From NCBI RefSeq assembly GCF_900187125.1, contig NZ_LT906468.1, positions 372,001-436,000 on the forward strand: 64,000 bases of DNA, given 5' to 3'. The stretch's first letter is position 1, and each line of letters begins with the position of its first letter. The translations under genes and the position numbers were made by a program. Below the pieces are notes generated by a model. That model was not told the DNA's origin and did no database searches. It saw nothing but the letters and a program-made list of their open reading frames with translations. Below are positions 24,452-34,166 of this stretch, in pieces. The stretch comes from Sphingobacterium mizutaii. GTDB taxonomy: Bacteria > Bacteroidota > Bacteroidia > Sphingobacteriales > Sphingobacteriaceae.

Positions 24452-27400
24452 ATGCGAAGACTTATACTCTTTTCTCTCGCTCTGGGTTTAACAATGCCGA
24501 CTTATGCGTCTTTTGAGGCAAACAAAGGTATTGTTGCACTTGGAAACCATGCTAGCTGGACAAATGCTTCATCGGTGCTGCAAAATACCGTAACAGGTAC
24601 GGTAAGTGGTCCGGATGGTCCCCTAGCTGGTGTTACTGTTTCGGTAGTAGGCTCCTCCGTGAAAGCCTCTACAGATGAATCAGGTAAATTCTCAATTTCG
24701 GCCGCTGTAGGTTCGACTTTAAGATTCTCCTATGTGGGATATGAATCCAAAGAAGTTACCGTAGCTGGAAATACCATGAACGTAACGCTTCAATCTTCCA
24801 GCGACCTGTTGGATGAGGTTGTTGTCGTGGGTTATGGTACTCAAAAGAAAGGTAACTTAACTGGTGCCGTTTCTACAATCAGTGTAAAAGATAACTTGGA
24901 AGGTCGTCCGATCGCAGATGTGGGTCGTGGTATTCAAGGGGTAACCCCTGGTTTGACCGTGACGGTTCCATCGGGTGAGGTAGGTTCTGATCCACGTATC
25001 AAAATCCGTGGTGCAGTTGCTTCCTTGCAGGCTTCAGGAGATCCTTTGATCTTATTGGATAACGTGGAGATCCCAAGTATCCAATATGTGAACCCTGACG
25101 ATATCGAATCCATTACGGTATTGAAAGATGCCGCTTCATCATCGATCTACGGTGCTAAAGCTGCATTCGGTGTTATCTTGATTACCACCAAAACCGGTGC
25201 TAAAGGTGAAAAAATCGATATTTCCTATTCCAATAACTTCTCGTTCCAAAACCCTTTCAAACAATATGAAATGGGTAGGATCAATGCGTTGAAATATACC
25301 AAAGATGCGATGGAACGTGTTGGATCAAATATTTCTGGTGCTTTCTACTATGTAACTCCAGAAGGATATGAAATGGCGAAAGAATGGGATGATAAGTATG
25401 GGTCCACTTTAGGTCCAAATGATCCAACTGTTTTCGGACGTGACTGGATTGTTGACCCAACCAATACTTCTCGTAAAATTGGTTTGAGAACCTATGATCC
25501 TTACGATTACATGGTAAGGGAATGGGCTCCAACCATTACGAATAATGCATCCTTAAATGGTTCTGTAGGTAGAACTAAATATACCGCTACTTTTGGACAC
25601 ATCGCTCAAAGCGGTATGTTGAAAGCAGGAGACTCCGATAAATTCAAAAGAGCAAATGCAGCAGTAAGGGTATCAACAGATGTAAGTGATTACTTGACTT
25701 TACGCGCCGGAGCAATGTTTGCCCAACGTCAAAAGCTTTATCCTTATGCAACCAACTCTACCACTGCCGATCCTTGGTACTACATGTACCGTTGGTCATC
25801 AGTTTATCCAATGGGATTGGATGAGAACGGAAGCAAAATCCGTAGCCCTTGGTCGGAGTACGAAGATGCAAACGAAGCATCAATGAAACGTAACTACATC
25901 AACTTGAATGCTGGTGCAACAGTCAATATGACCAAGAACTGGAGATTAGATGTGGATTACAACTTTACCAATGAAGACTACGATTGGTTTAGACCGGGTA
26001 CTCGTTTTACAGCAGCGAATAGCTGGATCGCTCCGATTCAGCGTTTAGACGCTAATGGTAACCAGGTTTATGTAGATAATACTGGAGCTGTAGTGCCTGC
26101 AGGTTCTCCTGGAGCAATTGCAGCATACGACTTGAATACTCACGAATATACGGCACCAGGTGCAAACCCTGACCACGTATATGCTCGTGCAGCGTATGAG
26201 TATAAACATACTTTTAATGCATTCTCTACTTATAATCTAAACCTTGAGAACGGCCATGAATTCAAATTTATGCTGGGTTCTAACTTGGTGTCTGATTATG
26301 GTAAATACAACTGGACTCAAAAAACTAACCTACTTGACTTGAGCAATCCGCAATTCGATCTTGCTTCAGGTACAGTAACAGGTTCTGGTGGTACTTATTG
26401 GACCAGTCAGGTAGGTTTCTTTGGTCGTGTGAACTATGCCTTCAAAAACAAATACCTTTTGGAAGCAAATGCACGTTATGATGGATCTTCAAAATTCGTG
26501 GATGATTTGATCTGGAGATGGTTTACATCAGCATCTGCTGGATGGGTGGCTTCAGAAGAAAACTTCATGCAATGGGCTAAACCTGCATTGTCTCACTTGA
26601 AATTTAGAGGTTCATACGGGGTAATCGGTAACCAAGCCGTTCCAGCAAGTTTGTATACACCAAACATGTTCCCTTACGAGACTTTGTGGATCGGTGGTCA
26701 GAATAAATACTATGGAGTACCAACGCCTACATTCAGCTTAAGAGATATCTCTTGGGAAGATCTAGAAACTATTGACTTTGGTGTTGATGCTCGTTTCTTA
26801 AACAACAAACTAGGTTTGGTATTCGACTATTACGTGCGTAACACTAACAATATGTTCGTAGGATTGCAAGGTACTACTTGGACTACTGGTGGTGCTGCAC
26901 CTCTTGGAAACTTCGGTACCTTAAAAACAAAAGGTTATGAAGTAGCAGTAGACTATAACCACCGTTTCAATAATGGTCTAGGTATCAATGTTCGTGCAAA
27001 CTTTGACGATGCGATCTCGAGATTCTATAATGTGACTAGCCAAAGAACCACAGGTTCTTACTATGATGGCGCAGCTTATGGAGATATCTGGGGTTATGAA
27101 ACTGACAGGCTTTACCAAATGGATGACTTCGTGCTAGGGGCTGATGGAAAACCTAAGTTGATCAATTTGACCGAAGACATGACCAAATACTATGCAAATG
27201 GTGATGGAAAAGCTAACCAATTAAAAGATCCTAATGGAGTTTACCAACCACGTTTAGAAAATACCAATACCTTCAACTTCGGTCCTGGTGATGTGAAATT
27301 CAAGGATTTGAACGGTGATGGTGAAATCGATAACGGTGATGGTACAGTGGATAATCCAGGTGATAGAAAAATCATTGGTAACACAACCCCACGTTATAAC

Positions 27401-27922
27401 TATGGTTTACGATTAGGCGCTGATTATAAAGGATTCGATTTCTCTATCTTCTTCCAAGGAACAGGACAACGTGCAATGTGGGGTAATGGTGCATTGGCAA
27501 TCGCTGGTTATAATACCGCGGATGGTGCTATGCCAGCAGCAATCGTAGATGATTACTGGACACCAGACAACACAGGTGCTTTCTATCCAGCTGCGTTCAA
27601 TAATGCGGGTAGCAATGATGCCAACAACATGCAGGTTCAGTCTAAATACTTATTGGATCTATCTTACACTAGAATCAAGAACATCACATTTGGATATGTT
27701 TTGCCTAAGAGCTTTATCGCTCCAGCTAAATTGAGCAATGTACGTGTATATGTAGCTTTAGAAAACTTCTTTACATGGGATAAACTGAATGGCTTGCCAA
27801 TCGACCCAGAGGTAGTTTCTGGATTCTCCATGTTTAATGAAAGTAACTATAACACAGGTAGAACTGGGGTTGGTACTCCATCATTCAAATCTGCTTCATT
27901 CGGTGTACAGTTAAACTTCTAA
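24452..27922 (+). CDS. SusC/RagA family TonB-linked outer-membrane transporter
   Basis: Outer-membrane transporter of 1156 residues. A signal peptide (MRRLILFSLALGLTMPTYA) is followed by a carboxypeptidase-regulatory-like domain (~45-118). The plug domain (~125-240) opens with DEVVVVGYGTQKKGNLTGAV and includes IKIRGAVASL and ESITVLKDAASSSIYGAKA. The C-terminal barrel has the SusC-type segment GDVKFKDLNGDGEIDNGD and ends in FGVQLNF. It forms a pair with the SusD-like gene 11 bases downstream. From the flanking genes, the ligand is probably a MurNAc/GlcNAc-containing glycan fragment; this is inference from context. No SusR, hybrid two-component or ECF sigma/anti-sigma gene is adjacent, so its control is unclear. 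Confidence 0.96.
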   Translation: MRRLILFSLALGLTMPTYASFEANKGIVALGNHASWTNASSVLQNTVTGTVSGPDGPLAGVTVSVVGSSVKASTDESGKFSISAAVGSTLRFSYVGYESKEVTVAGNTMNVTLQSSSDLLDEVVVVGYGTQKKGNLTGAVSTISVKDNLEGRPIADVGRGIQGVTPGLTVTVPSGEVGSDPRIKIRGAVASLQASGDPLILLDNVEIPSIQYVNPDDIESITVLKDAASSSIYGAKAAFGVILITTKTGAKGEKIDISYSNNFSFQNPFKQYEMGRINALKYTKDAMERVGSNISGAFYYVTPEGYEMAKEWDDKYGSTLGPNDPTVFGRDWIVDPTNTSRKIGLRTYDPYDYMVREWAPTITNNASLNGSVGRTKYTATFGHIAQSGMLKAGDSDKFKRANAAVRVSTDVSDYLTLRAGAMFAQRQKLYPYATNSTTADPWYYMYRWSSVYPMGLDENGSKIRSPWSEYEDANEASMKRNYINLNAGATVNMTKNWRLDVDYNFTNEDYDWFRPGTRFTAANSWIAPIQRLDANGNQVYVDNTGAVVPAGSPGAIAAYDLNTHEYTAPGANPDHVYARAAYEYKHTFNAFSTYNLNLENGHEFKFMLGSNLVSDYGKYNWTQKTNLLDLSNPQFDLASGTVTGSGGTYWTSQVGFFGRVNYAFKNKYLLEANARYDGSSKFVDDLIWRWFTSASAGWVASEENFMQWAKPALSHLKFRGSYGVIGNQAVPASLYTPNMFPYETLWIGGQNKYYGVPTPTFSLRDISWEDLETIDFGVDARFLNNKLGLVFDYYVRNTNNMFVGLQGTTWTTGGAAPLGNFGTLKTKGYEVAVDYNHRFNNGLGINVRANFDDAISRFYNVTSQRTTGSYYDGAAYGDIWGYETDRLYQMDDFVLGADGKPKLINLTEDMTKYYANGDGKANQLKDPNGVYQPRLENTNTFNFGPGDVKFKDLNGDGEIDNGDGTVDNPGDRKIIGNTTPRYNYGLRLGADYKGFDFSIFFQGTGQRAMWGNGALAIAGYNTADGAMPAAIVDDYWTPDNTGAFYPAAFNNAGSNDANNMQVQSKYLLDLSYTRIKNITFGYVLPKSFIAPAKLSNVRVYVALENFFTWDKLNGLPIDPEVVSGFSMFNESNYNTGRTGVGTPSFKSASFGVQLNF

Positions 27923-27933
27923 TCCTTACGACA

Positions 27934-29796
27934 ATGAAAAAATTATCATATTTATTTTTAGGTTCAGCCCTGTTTTTCAGCAGCTGTAATACCCTGCTAG
28001 ATAGACCGGAGTTAAACGCCATGGTGGACTCAGAGCCGACCTACTGGAGAAATGAAAATGACTTGCGTCTTTTTGCAAATGACTTTTATACCAACTTCTT
28101 TGTTGGGTATAACTCCAGCTTCGGGACAGCTTATACGCCGCTAACAGGTTATAACTTTTCCGACGATTTAACATCAGAGAACCAACAATTAGCCTTGCTA
28201 TCCAGTCTTCCTACTGATGCTGGAGGTTCGACAAGTACATTGGTGTCATCTTTACGTGCTGAGCACCCAGGTCCTAACTGGAACTTCGTATGGATCAGAA
28301 AGGCCAACTTGATGTTGAACCGTATCGAGAACTTTGCAAAACCAAAGTTGACAGAAGATGAATACAAGCACTGGTCATCAGTTGCTCGATTCTTTAGAGC
28401 TTATGAATATGGCCGTTTGGTTAGTAATTTCGGTGATGTTCCATATTATGGTGATGTCGTTGACCCGACCAATATGGACGAACAGTACAAAGACCGAACG
28501 CCTCGTGCTGAGGTGATGGACCATGTATATGACGACTTCAAATATGTATTGGCAAACATGCGTGATAATGATGGTGTAAGCAATCTGAATAGATATGTTG
28601 CAGCCACTTTGATTTCCAACACGATGTTATTTGAAGGTTCTTGGCAACACTACCACAACCTGGATAAAACTAGAGCAAAGAAATACTTGGAACTAGCTCG
28701 TGATGCAGCGCAATACGTAATGGATTCAGGTAAATATACTTTCGGTTCTGATTTCAAGAGCTTGTTTGCTTCGGAAAGCTTAGCTGGAAACCCTGAGGTC
28801 ATTTTCTTCAGAACCTATGATGATGCTTTGGCAATCAGACATGCGGTGGCTTCTTATAGCAATGGTACAGAAAACCAACCACGTTCAGCAAACTTGAACC
28901 TAATCGAAGCATTCATCTGTAACGATGGCAAGACTTTCCAAAACTCTGGAGTAGCTAATGCTAAAAACTTCAGATTGAAAGAATTGGTAAAAACTCGTGA
29001 CCCTCGTTTCGAAGCTACTTTTATGGATACGGTTAACTCACCTGCTGTTGGTACATTGGTTTATGCCCATAAATTTGCGGGTAGAGAGGCTTTAGATTTC
29101 TTGAACTCTGGAAAAGCATATCCTGCGAAATGGAGCTCAAATACCAATACCAATGATGCACCAGTAGCTCGTTACGCTGAGGTGGTATTAAACTGGGTAG
29201 AGGCAAAACAGATCTTAGCTGAAAACTACGGAGGCGCTGCGGTTTCCCAAGCTGACTTGGATAAATCCATCAATGCAATCCGTAAGAGACCATTGGATGC
29301 TGTTGCTGTAGCTAAAGGAGTTAAACAAACAGAACCTTTGATGCTTGGTGCTATTCCTGCAGATCCTAATAAAGATGCTGATGTATCTCCTCTAATGTGG
29401 GAAATCCGTCGTGAGCGTCGTATGGAATTTGTATTCGAATATGCTCGTATCCAAGATATCCGTCGTTGGAAAAAATTGGAAACCCTTAACTTTAATAATG
29501 ATTCCTATAAATTAGGTTCATGGGTTATCGGGGTGAAAGATTTTGGCGACAAGAAAAACCCTGGAAAAATCTTAAGCGCATTCGTAAAAAGATTACAGGT
29601 TAAAAAAGCAGATGGTACCATCGTTACTTATGATGGAAGCAATGATGCTGAAATGGAAGGTTACTATGTGGTTAGAAATTTCACTAACCGTTTACCTGTC
29701 CTACCTAAGAACTACCTTTCTCCAGTAAGCATTGGGTTGATCCAAGCTTACCAAGACCAAGGTTATACTTTGACCCAAACACCGGGTTGGAATTAA
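27934..29796 (+). CDS. SusD/RagB family glycan-binding lipoprotein
   Basis: Surface lipoprotein of 620 residues with lipobox LFFSSCNTL. SusD features are WNFVWIRKANLMLNRIENF, ARFFRAYEYGRLVSNFGDVP, RYAEVVLNWVEAKQILAEN and EIRRERRMEFVFEYARIQDIRRW, spread over the tetratricopeptide-like N-terminal helices and the C-terminal domain. It should cap the SusC barrel and bind the incoming ligand. It follows susC by 11 bases and is followed by a 13-bp stem-loop at 29808-29837, which may set a lower level for the genes downstream. Confidence 0.95.
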   Translation: MKKLSYLFLGSALFFSSCNTLLDRPELNAMVDSEPTYWRNENDLRLFANDFYTNFFVGYNSSFGTAYTPLTGYNFSDDLTSENQQLALLSSLPTDAGGSTSTLVSSLRAEHPGPNWNFVWIRKANLMLNRIENFAKPKLTEDEYKHWSSVARFFRAYEYGRLVSNFGDVPYYGDVVDPTNMDEQYKDRTPRAEVMDHVYDDFKYVLANMRDNDGVSNLNRYVAATLISNTMLFEGSWQHYHNLDKTRAKKYLELARDAAQYVMDSGKYTFGSDFKSLFASESLAGNPEVIFFRTYDDALAIRHAVASYSNGTENQPRSANLNLIEAFICNDGKTFQNSGVANAKNFRLKELVKTRDPRFEATFMDTVNSPAVGTLVYAHKFAGREALDFLNSGKAYPAKWSSNTNTNDAPVARYAEVVLNWVEAKQILAENYGGAAVSQADLDKSINAIRKRPLDAVAVAKGVKQTEPLMLGAIPADPNKDADVSPLMWEIRRERRMEFVFEYARIQDIRRWKKLETLNFNNDSYKLGSWVIGVKDFGDKKNPGKILSAFVKRLQVKKADGTIVTYDGSNDAEMEGYYVVRNFTNRLPVLPKNYLSPVSIGLIQAYQDQGYTLTQTPGWN

Positions 29797-29807
29797 TGAA
29801 AATTTTA

Positions 29808-29837
29808 AGCAAAAGGTCAAGCAATTGACCTTTTGCT
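29808..29837 (+). promoter_or_regulatory. Stem-loop between susD and the phosphatase-propeller gene
   Basis: AGCAAAAGGTCAA pairs perfectly with TTGACCTTTTGCT around a GCAA loop, giving 13 base pairs and a GNRA-type tetraloop. No T-run follows, so this is not a standard terminator. It ends 13 bases before the next ATG and could protect the susCD 3' end, mark an RNA-processing site or limit translation downstream. Confidence 0.65.
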
Positions 29838-29850
29838 CTATATTTATGCT

Positions 29851-31680
29851 ATGAGAAGACTATTATTTTTGCTGTTCCTATTACCATTAAACCTATTTTC
29901 TCAGACTTTCAGATTTGCTCAAGTAACCGATACCCATGTTGGTGGTGCTACAGGAGCTGATGATTTACGCAGAACCGTTCTGGACTTAAATCAGCAGCAA
30001 GGCATTGACTTCGTGATTCTGTCGGGTGATGTCACTGAGTTTGGTTCCGACGAGGAACTGGCCTTGGCAAAGCAGATTTTGGACAGCTTGAACTTACCAC
30101 TATATGTCATTCCGGGAAACCATGACAGTAACTGGTCGGAGAGTGGAGCTAACTCTTTCCGTAAGGTTTTTGCTGCAGAAACTTTCTTTTTCGAACACAA
30201 TGGAGTCCAGTTTATAGGGACTACCTCAGGGCCTAATATGCGTATGAGTCCGGGTCAAGTACCTAGGGAAAACCTAGTATGGATGGATTCAATCTTTAAG
30301 GCCAATCCTGATCAAGATAAACCCTTGATCGCCATCAACCATTATCCTTTAGATTCTTCCTTGAATAACTGGTACGAGAATATCGATCGCATCAAGACCA
30401 AAAACGTGCAATTGGCGCTTTGTGGTCATGGCCACATCAATAAACTGTATGATTGGGAAGGGATCCCAGGTGTAATGGCTAGATCTAATCTGCGTGCAAA
30501 GGATGCTGTTGGTGGATATAATATTATAACGGTTTCTTCCGACTCGGTATTTTTCAGGGTCAGAAGACCTCTGATGATTACCGAAGACTATTGGTTAAAA
30601 CTCCCGCTTAAACGTGTATCTCCTGATGCTGCTCAAGGTGTAAAACGACCAAACTATGCATTGAATGCGAATAGCCAAGCCAAAGTGGTTTGGGAATTCG
30701 AGGATCATGGGGATATTGGTACCGGAATTACGGCCGATAAAAAATGGATGTACACTGCCAATACAGTTGGTGAGGTCTATGCATTGGATCTGAAAACCGG
30801 AAAACAACAATGGGCCTTCAAGACTGGAGGAAAAGTGTATTCCACTCCAGCAGTACATAAAGGTGTGGTAGTGGTAGGTTCCTCAGACCATTTTATTTAC
30901 GGAATCCATGCGAAAACTGGAAAAGAACTTTGGAAGCTGGAAGCTGATAAAGCTGTGCTGGGTTCACCAGCGGTTAAAAATGGTAAAGCCTACATCGGAG
31001 CATCAGATGGCATCTTCCGTTGTATCGATGTTAAGACTGGAAAATTAATCTGGAGCTATAAAGATGTTCAAGGGTATGTTTCGACTTTGCCAACCTTAGC
31101 TGATAATAAAGTGATTTTTGGAAGTTGGAAAAACGGTTTCTATGCCCTAGATCAAAAGACCGGTCAATTAGTTTGGAAGTGGGACAATGGCCATAGCAAT
31201 AGAATGTTCTCTGCAGCGGCATGTTATCCAGTCGTAGAAAACAATCGGGTTTTCATCGTCGCTCCAGATCGCTTTATGACAGCCATCGATCTAAAAACGG
31301 GCCAAACCATTTGGCGTGAAAAGAAAGATGAATACCGCGTTAGGGAGTCCATGGGAATTTCAAGAGATAGGAAGTTAGTCCTGGCAAAAACCATGGATGG
31401 CGAGCTGATCGGAGTACCTGTTAATGCCGACAAGATGGATGTAAATTGGAAGGCTGAAATAAAATTACCATATGAATTAGCTCCAACTGCAATTTATACC
31501 AACGCAAAATATATATTTGTACCCAGCGACAAAGGATTGTTGTCTGCTGTTGAACCTAAAACTGGAAAAACAGCTTGGCAATACAAGATTTCCAATGGTA
31601 TGATCAATCCGCCATTAGTGCTGAAGGATAGAGTTGTTGTAAGTACAATGGACGGAAAAATCGTAATGCTAACCTACTAA
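29851..31680 (+). CDS. Calcineurin-like metallophosphatase fused to a PQQ-type beta-propeller
   Basis: Exported protein of 609 residues with signal peptide MRRLLFLLFLLPLNLFSQ; the ATG at 29851 was chosen over a TTG six codons upstream. The N-terminal metallophosphoesterase domain (~20-220) has the metal motifs TDTHVGG (D-x-H), LSGDVTE (GD), IPGNHDS (GNHD), INHYPLD and LCGHGHINK (GHxH). The C-terminal part (~280-609) is a propeller with repeated LDLKTGKQQWAFKTGGKVYSTPA-like blades, with DxKTGK, W and SxP words, as in PQQ-like repeat proteins. The PQQ cofactor itself is not implied. It lies between susD and GH9. It may remove a phosphate or phosphodiester substituent (for example teichoic-acid or glycan phosphate), but this is a guess from position. 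Confidence 0.85.
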   Translation: MRRLLFLLFLLPLNLFSQTFRFAQVTDTHVGGATGADDLRRTVLDLNQQQGIDFVILSGDVTEFGSDEELALAKQILDSLNLPLYVIPGNHDSNWSESGANSFRKVFAAETFFFEHNGVQFIGTTSGPNMRMSPGQVPRENLVWMDSIFKANPDQDKPLIAINHYPLDSSLNNWYENIDRIKTKNVQLALCGHGHINKLYDWEGIPGVMARSNLRAKDAVGGYNIITVSSDSVFFRVRRPLMITEDYWLKLPLKRVSPDAAQGVKRPNYALNANSQAKVVWEFEDHGDIGTGITADKKWMYTANTVGEVYALDLKTGKQQWAFKTGGKVYSTPAVHKGVVVVGSSDHFIYGIHAKTGKELWKLEADKAVLGSPAVKNGKAYIGASDGIFRCIDVKTGKLIWSYKDVQGYVSTLPTLADNKVIFGSWKNGFYALDQKTGQLVWKWDNGHSNRMFSAAACYPVVENNRVFIVAPDRFMTAIDLKTGQTIWREKKDEYRVRESMGISRDRKLVLAKTMDGELIGVPVNADKMDVNWKAEIKLPYELAPTAIYTNAKYIFVPSDKGLLSAVEPKTGKTAWQYKISNGMINPPLVLKDRVVVSTMDGKIVMLTY

Positions 31681-31687
31681 ACCAATA

Positions 31688-33478
31688 ATGATGAATAGAG
31701 TGCTTTCCTTGCTTATTTTACTTGTATGTACTTTTCAGGCACTTGCACAAGAGAATTCCTGGATAAGGATTAACCAATTAGGCTATCTTCCCGACAATAA
31801 AAAGGTAGCTGTATGGGTGACTAAAGGAAATAAAGGGATCAAGAAATTTAGTTTAATAGACAAAAACAATAATAAGACCGTTTACACAGGAAAATCTGGT
31901 AAGCAATTCGGTCAATATGGACCTTTCCAATTGGGCTATAGATTGGACTTCAGTAAGTTCAATAAAAACGGCGAATACTACCTACTTGCCGATGATGGCA
32001 CCAAGTCTCCAAGCTTTAAGATCAATGATGAGGTGTACAAAGGCACAGCGGACTTTACCTTGCGATACATGCGCCAGCAAAGGACCTTGTTTAACCCTTT
32101 CCTCCAAGATTCTTGCCATACCCACGATGGCTTTACCATGTATGCCAGCTCGGTTGGCATGCCGGATAGTACACGTGTAGAGGTTGCTGGTGGATGGCAT
32201 GATGCTTCAGATTATTTGCAATATGCTACCACATCAGCTAATGCAACTTATCATTTATTAGCGGCCTATCGTGATTTTCCTTCGGTTTTCACTGATGAGA
32301 AACAAGCAAACGGGCTGGATGGTAAAAACGGGATTGCTGATGTTTTAGATGAAGCAATCTGGGGATTAGATTGGTTGGTGAAAATGCATCCTAAACCGAA
32401 TATCATGTTCAACCAGATCGCAGACGACCGTGATCATACTGCTATGCGCTTACCGGGTCAAGACTCAGTATATGGAAGAGGCCATGAAAGACCAGTTTAT
32501 TTTATTGATGGCAAGCCGCAGCAAAGAGGAAAATTCATGAACAATACCACAGGGACCAGTTCCACTGCGGCAAAATTCGTAAGTGCTTTTGGATTGGGGC
32601 ATCAATTATTAAAAGATCAGAACGCGGATTATGCTTCCCTTTTAAAGGAGAAAGCTGGTACTGCTTACCAATATGCATATATCAAACCGGGTGTAACCCA
32701 GACGGTATCAGTTAAATCTCCTTATATTTATGCAGAAGATAACTGGGTCGATGATATGGAATTGGCCGAAGCGACTATGTTCAACCTGAACCAAGACCAA
32801 GAACATATCCAAAAAGCGATAGACTTTGCCCGACAGGAAAAAGTTACGCCTTGGATGGTTCGCGATACTGCTAACCACTATCAATATTATCCTTTCATTA
32901 ACCTTGGACATTTTGAATTAGCAAAATCTGTAGATGGAAAGGTAAAGAAAGAAGCCCTAGGCTATTATAAAGATGGAATCGAAGCGGTAAATGTTCGTGC
33001 TAAGGACAACATGTTCTACCGCGGTGTTCCTTTTATTTGGTGCAGCAATAACTTGACGACCTCCTTTGCTATCCAATGTCTTTGGTACCGTGAAGCTTCG
33101 GGGGACAAGCAGTTCCAAGAGTTAGAACAAGCTAATATAGATTGGTTGTTCGGAGTAAATCCTTGGGGAACCAGTATGGTTTATGGATTACCTGCTCATG
33201 GTGACACACCAACTGAGCCTCATTCGTCGTTTACATATTTACACAATTACCCAATTGATGGGGGATTGGTTGATGGGCCAGTATATTCAGCGATCTACAA
33301 TAATCTGATCGGGATTCAATTGTACAAGCCGGATGTATATGCTCCATTCCAAAGTGATTTGGTGGTTTATCATGACGATTTCGGTGATTATAGCACCAAT
33401 GAACCAACTATGGATGGTACAGCTTCTTTGATCTATCTATTGTCGGCAAAAGAGAGTGAATCAAAAAAAAAAGATTAA
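31688..33478 (+). CDS. Glycoside hydrolase family 9 protein
   Basis: Exported enzyme of 596 residues with a signal peptide (MMNRVLSLLILLVCTFQALAQ). An Ig-like CelD_N domain (~25-110) begins IRINQLGYLPDNKKVAVWV. The (alpha/alpha)6 catalytic domain (~120-590) has VAGGWHDASDYLQYATTSAN with the catalytic Asp pair, and NEPTMDGTASLIYLLSA with the Glu acid near its end. GH9 is best known for cellulases, but some members are exo-beta-glucosaminidases. The flanking amino-sugar genes make the second type more likely here. The frame ends in SKKKD just after a run of ten A (33463-33472). One extra A would join it to the deacetylase frame that follows, so the true product may be a longer fusion. Confidence 0.9.
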   Translation: MMNRVLSLLILLVCTFQALAQENSWIRINQLGYLPDNKKVAVWVTKGNKGIKKFSLIDKNNNKTVYTGKSGKQFGQYGPFQLGYRLDFSKFNKNGEYYLLADDGTKSPSFKINDEVYKGTADFTLRYMRQQRTLFNPFLQDSCHTHDGFTMYASSVGMPDSTRVEVAGGWHDASDYLQYATTSANATYHLLAAYRDFPSVFTDEKQANGLDGKNGIADVLDEAIWGLDWLVKMHPKPNIMFNQIADDRDHTAMRLPGQDSVYGRGHERPVYFIDGKPQQRGKFMNNTTGTSSTAAKFVSAFGLGHQLLKDQNADYASLLKEKAGTAYQYAYIKPGVTQTVSVKSPYIYAEDNWVDDMELAEATMFNLNQDQEHIQKAIDFARQEKVTPWMVRDTANHYQYYPFINLGHFELAKSVDGKVKKEALGYYKDGIEAVNVRAKDNMFYRGVPFIWCSNNLTTSFAIQCLWYREASGDKQFQELEQANIDWLFGVNPWGTSMVYGLPAHGDTPTEPHSSFTYLHNYPIDGGLVDGPVYSAIYNNLIGIQLYKPDVYAPFQSDLVVYHDDFGDYSTNEPTMDGTASLIYLLSAKESESKKKD

Positions 33479-34158
33479 CGGATTCACAAGGCGCAATCAT
33501 TAGGGGCGATACCAGTAAAAGGCAGGTCACCTTGATTTTTACGGGTGACGAATTCAGGGAAGGACTGCAAACAGTTGCAGAAACACTCGAAAAAGAAAAA
33601 GTAAAAGGGAGCTTTTTTGTTACAGGAAGATTTCTGGAAGATCAGAAATCGGCAAAGTTGCTCCACAAATTATATCGCCAAGGACATTATGTAGGTCCAC
33701 ATTCTGACCAACATCTATTGTATGCACCTTGGGAGAATAGAGATAGCCTTTTGCTATCTAAAACGGAGTTTGTCAATGATTTACAGGTAAACTTAGGTAA
33801 GCTCCATGCAATCGGTATCAAGAGAATGGACAAATTTGTTGCTCCATATGAATGGTACAATAAGCAAATTGCAGCCTGGACGAAGGAATTAGGCATGGAC
33901 CTGTATAATTTTACTCCAGGTTTAAGAACAGCGGCAGATTACACTTATCCTGAAATGGGTACAAGGTATCTGTCCTCAGAAGCGATTCTGAAACAATTGA
34001 CTGAGTATGAACAGAGCAATGGACTAAATGGATTCCAGATTATTGTTCACCTCGGCACAGACCCTAAAAGAGAAGATAAATTATTTAATCAATTAGAAAG
34101 GTTAATTGATTTATTGAAGAATAAAAATTATAAATTCGTCCCACTCGACGAGATATAA
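33463..34158 (+). CDS. Polysaccharide deacetylase (NodB) domain, continuous with GH9 after a frame change
   Basis: This frame (231 residues from the A-run) is open directly from the A10 tract at the end of GH9. It reads SQGAIIRGDTSKRQVTLIFT, with the conserved domain beginning about 10 codons after the tract. NodB motifs are FTGDEF (motif 1, catalytic Asp and metal Asp), GPHSDQH (HxxxH zinc ligands), APYEWYN and HLGTD. There is no ATG or GTG and no ribosome-binding site at its start. The first candidate, a TTG at 33532, lies inside the first conserved strand. It is therefore probably the C-terminal half of a GH9-deacetylase protein made by slippage on the A-run, or a recent frameshift or sequence error has split the gene. 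An N-deacetylase would suit chitooligosaccharide or GlcNAc/MurNAc-containing substrates. Confidence 0.8.
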   Translation, partial: KKKRLTDSQGAIIRGDTSKRQVTLIFTGDEFREGLQTVAETLEKEKVKGSFFVTGRFLEDQKSAKLLHKLYRQGHYVGPHSDQHLLYAPWENRDSLLLSKTEFVNDLQVNLGKLHAIGIKRMDKFVAPYEWYNKQIAAWTKELGMDLYNFTPGLRTAADYTYPEMGTRYLSSEAILKQLTEYEQSNGLNGFQIIVHLGTDPKREDKLFNQLERLIDLLKNKNYKFVPLDEI

Positions 34159-34166
34159 AATTAACC

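Noticed and set aside
31688..33478. GH9 as a plain cellulase in a cellulose locus
   Set aside because: No other cellulose or beta-glucan enzyme is near, while amino-sugar enzymes surround it; a glucosaminidase-type role is more likely, though not proven.
33532..34158. Deacetylase as an independent gene starting at the TTG at 33532
   Set aside because: The TTG lies inside the first conserved strand of the NodB domain, and the conserved GAIIRGD sequence upstream would be lost; the frame is open back to the GH9 end.
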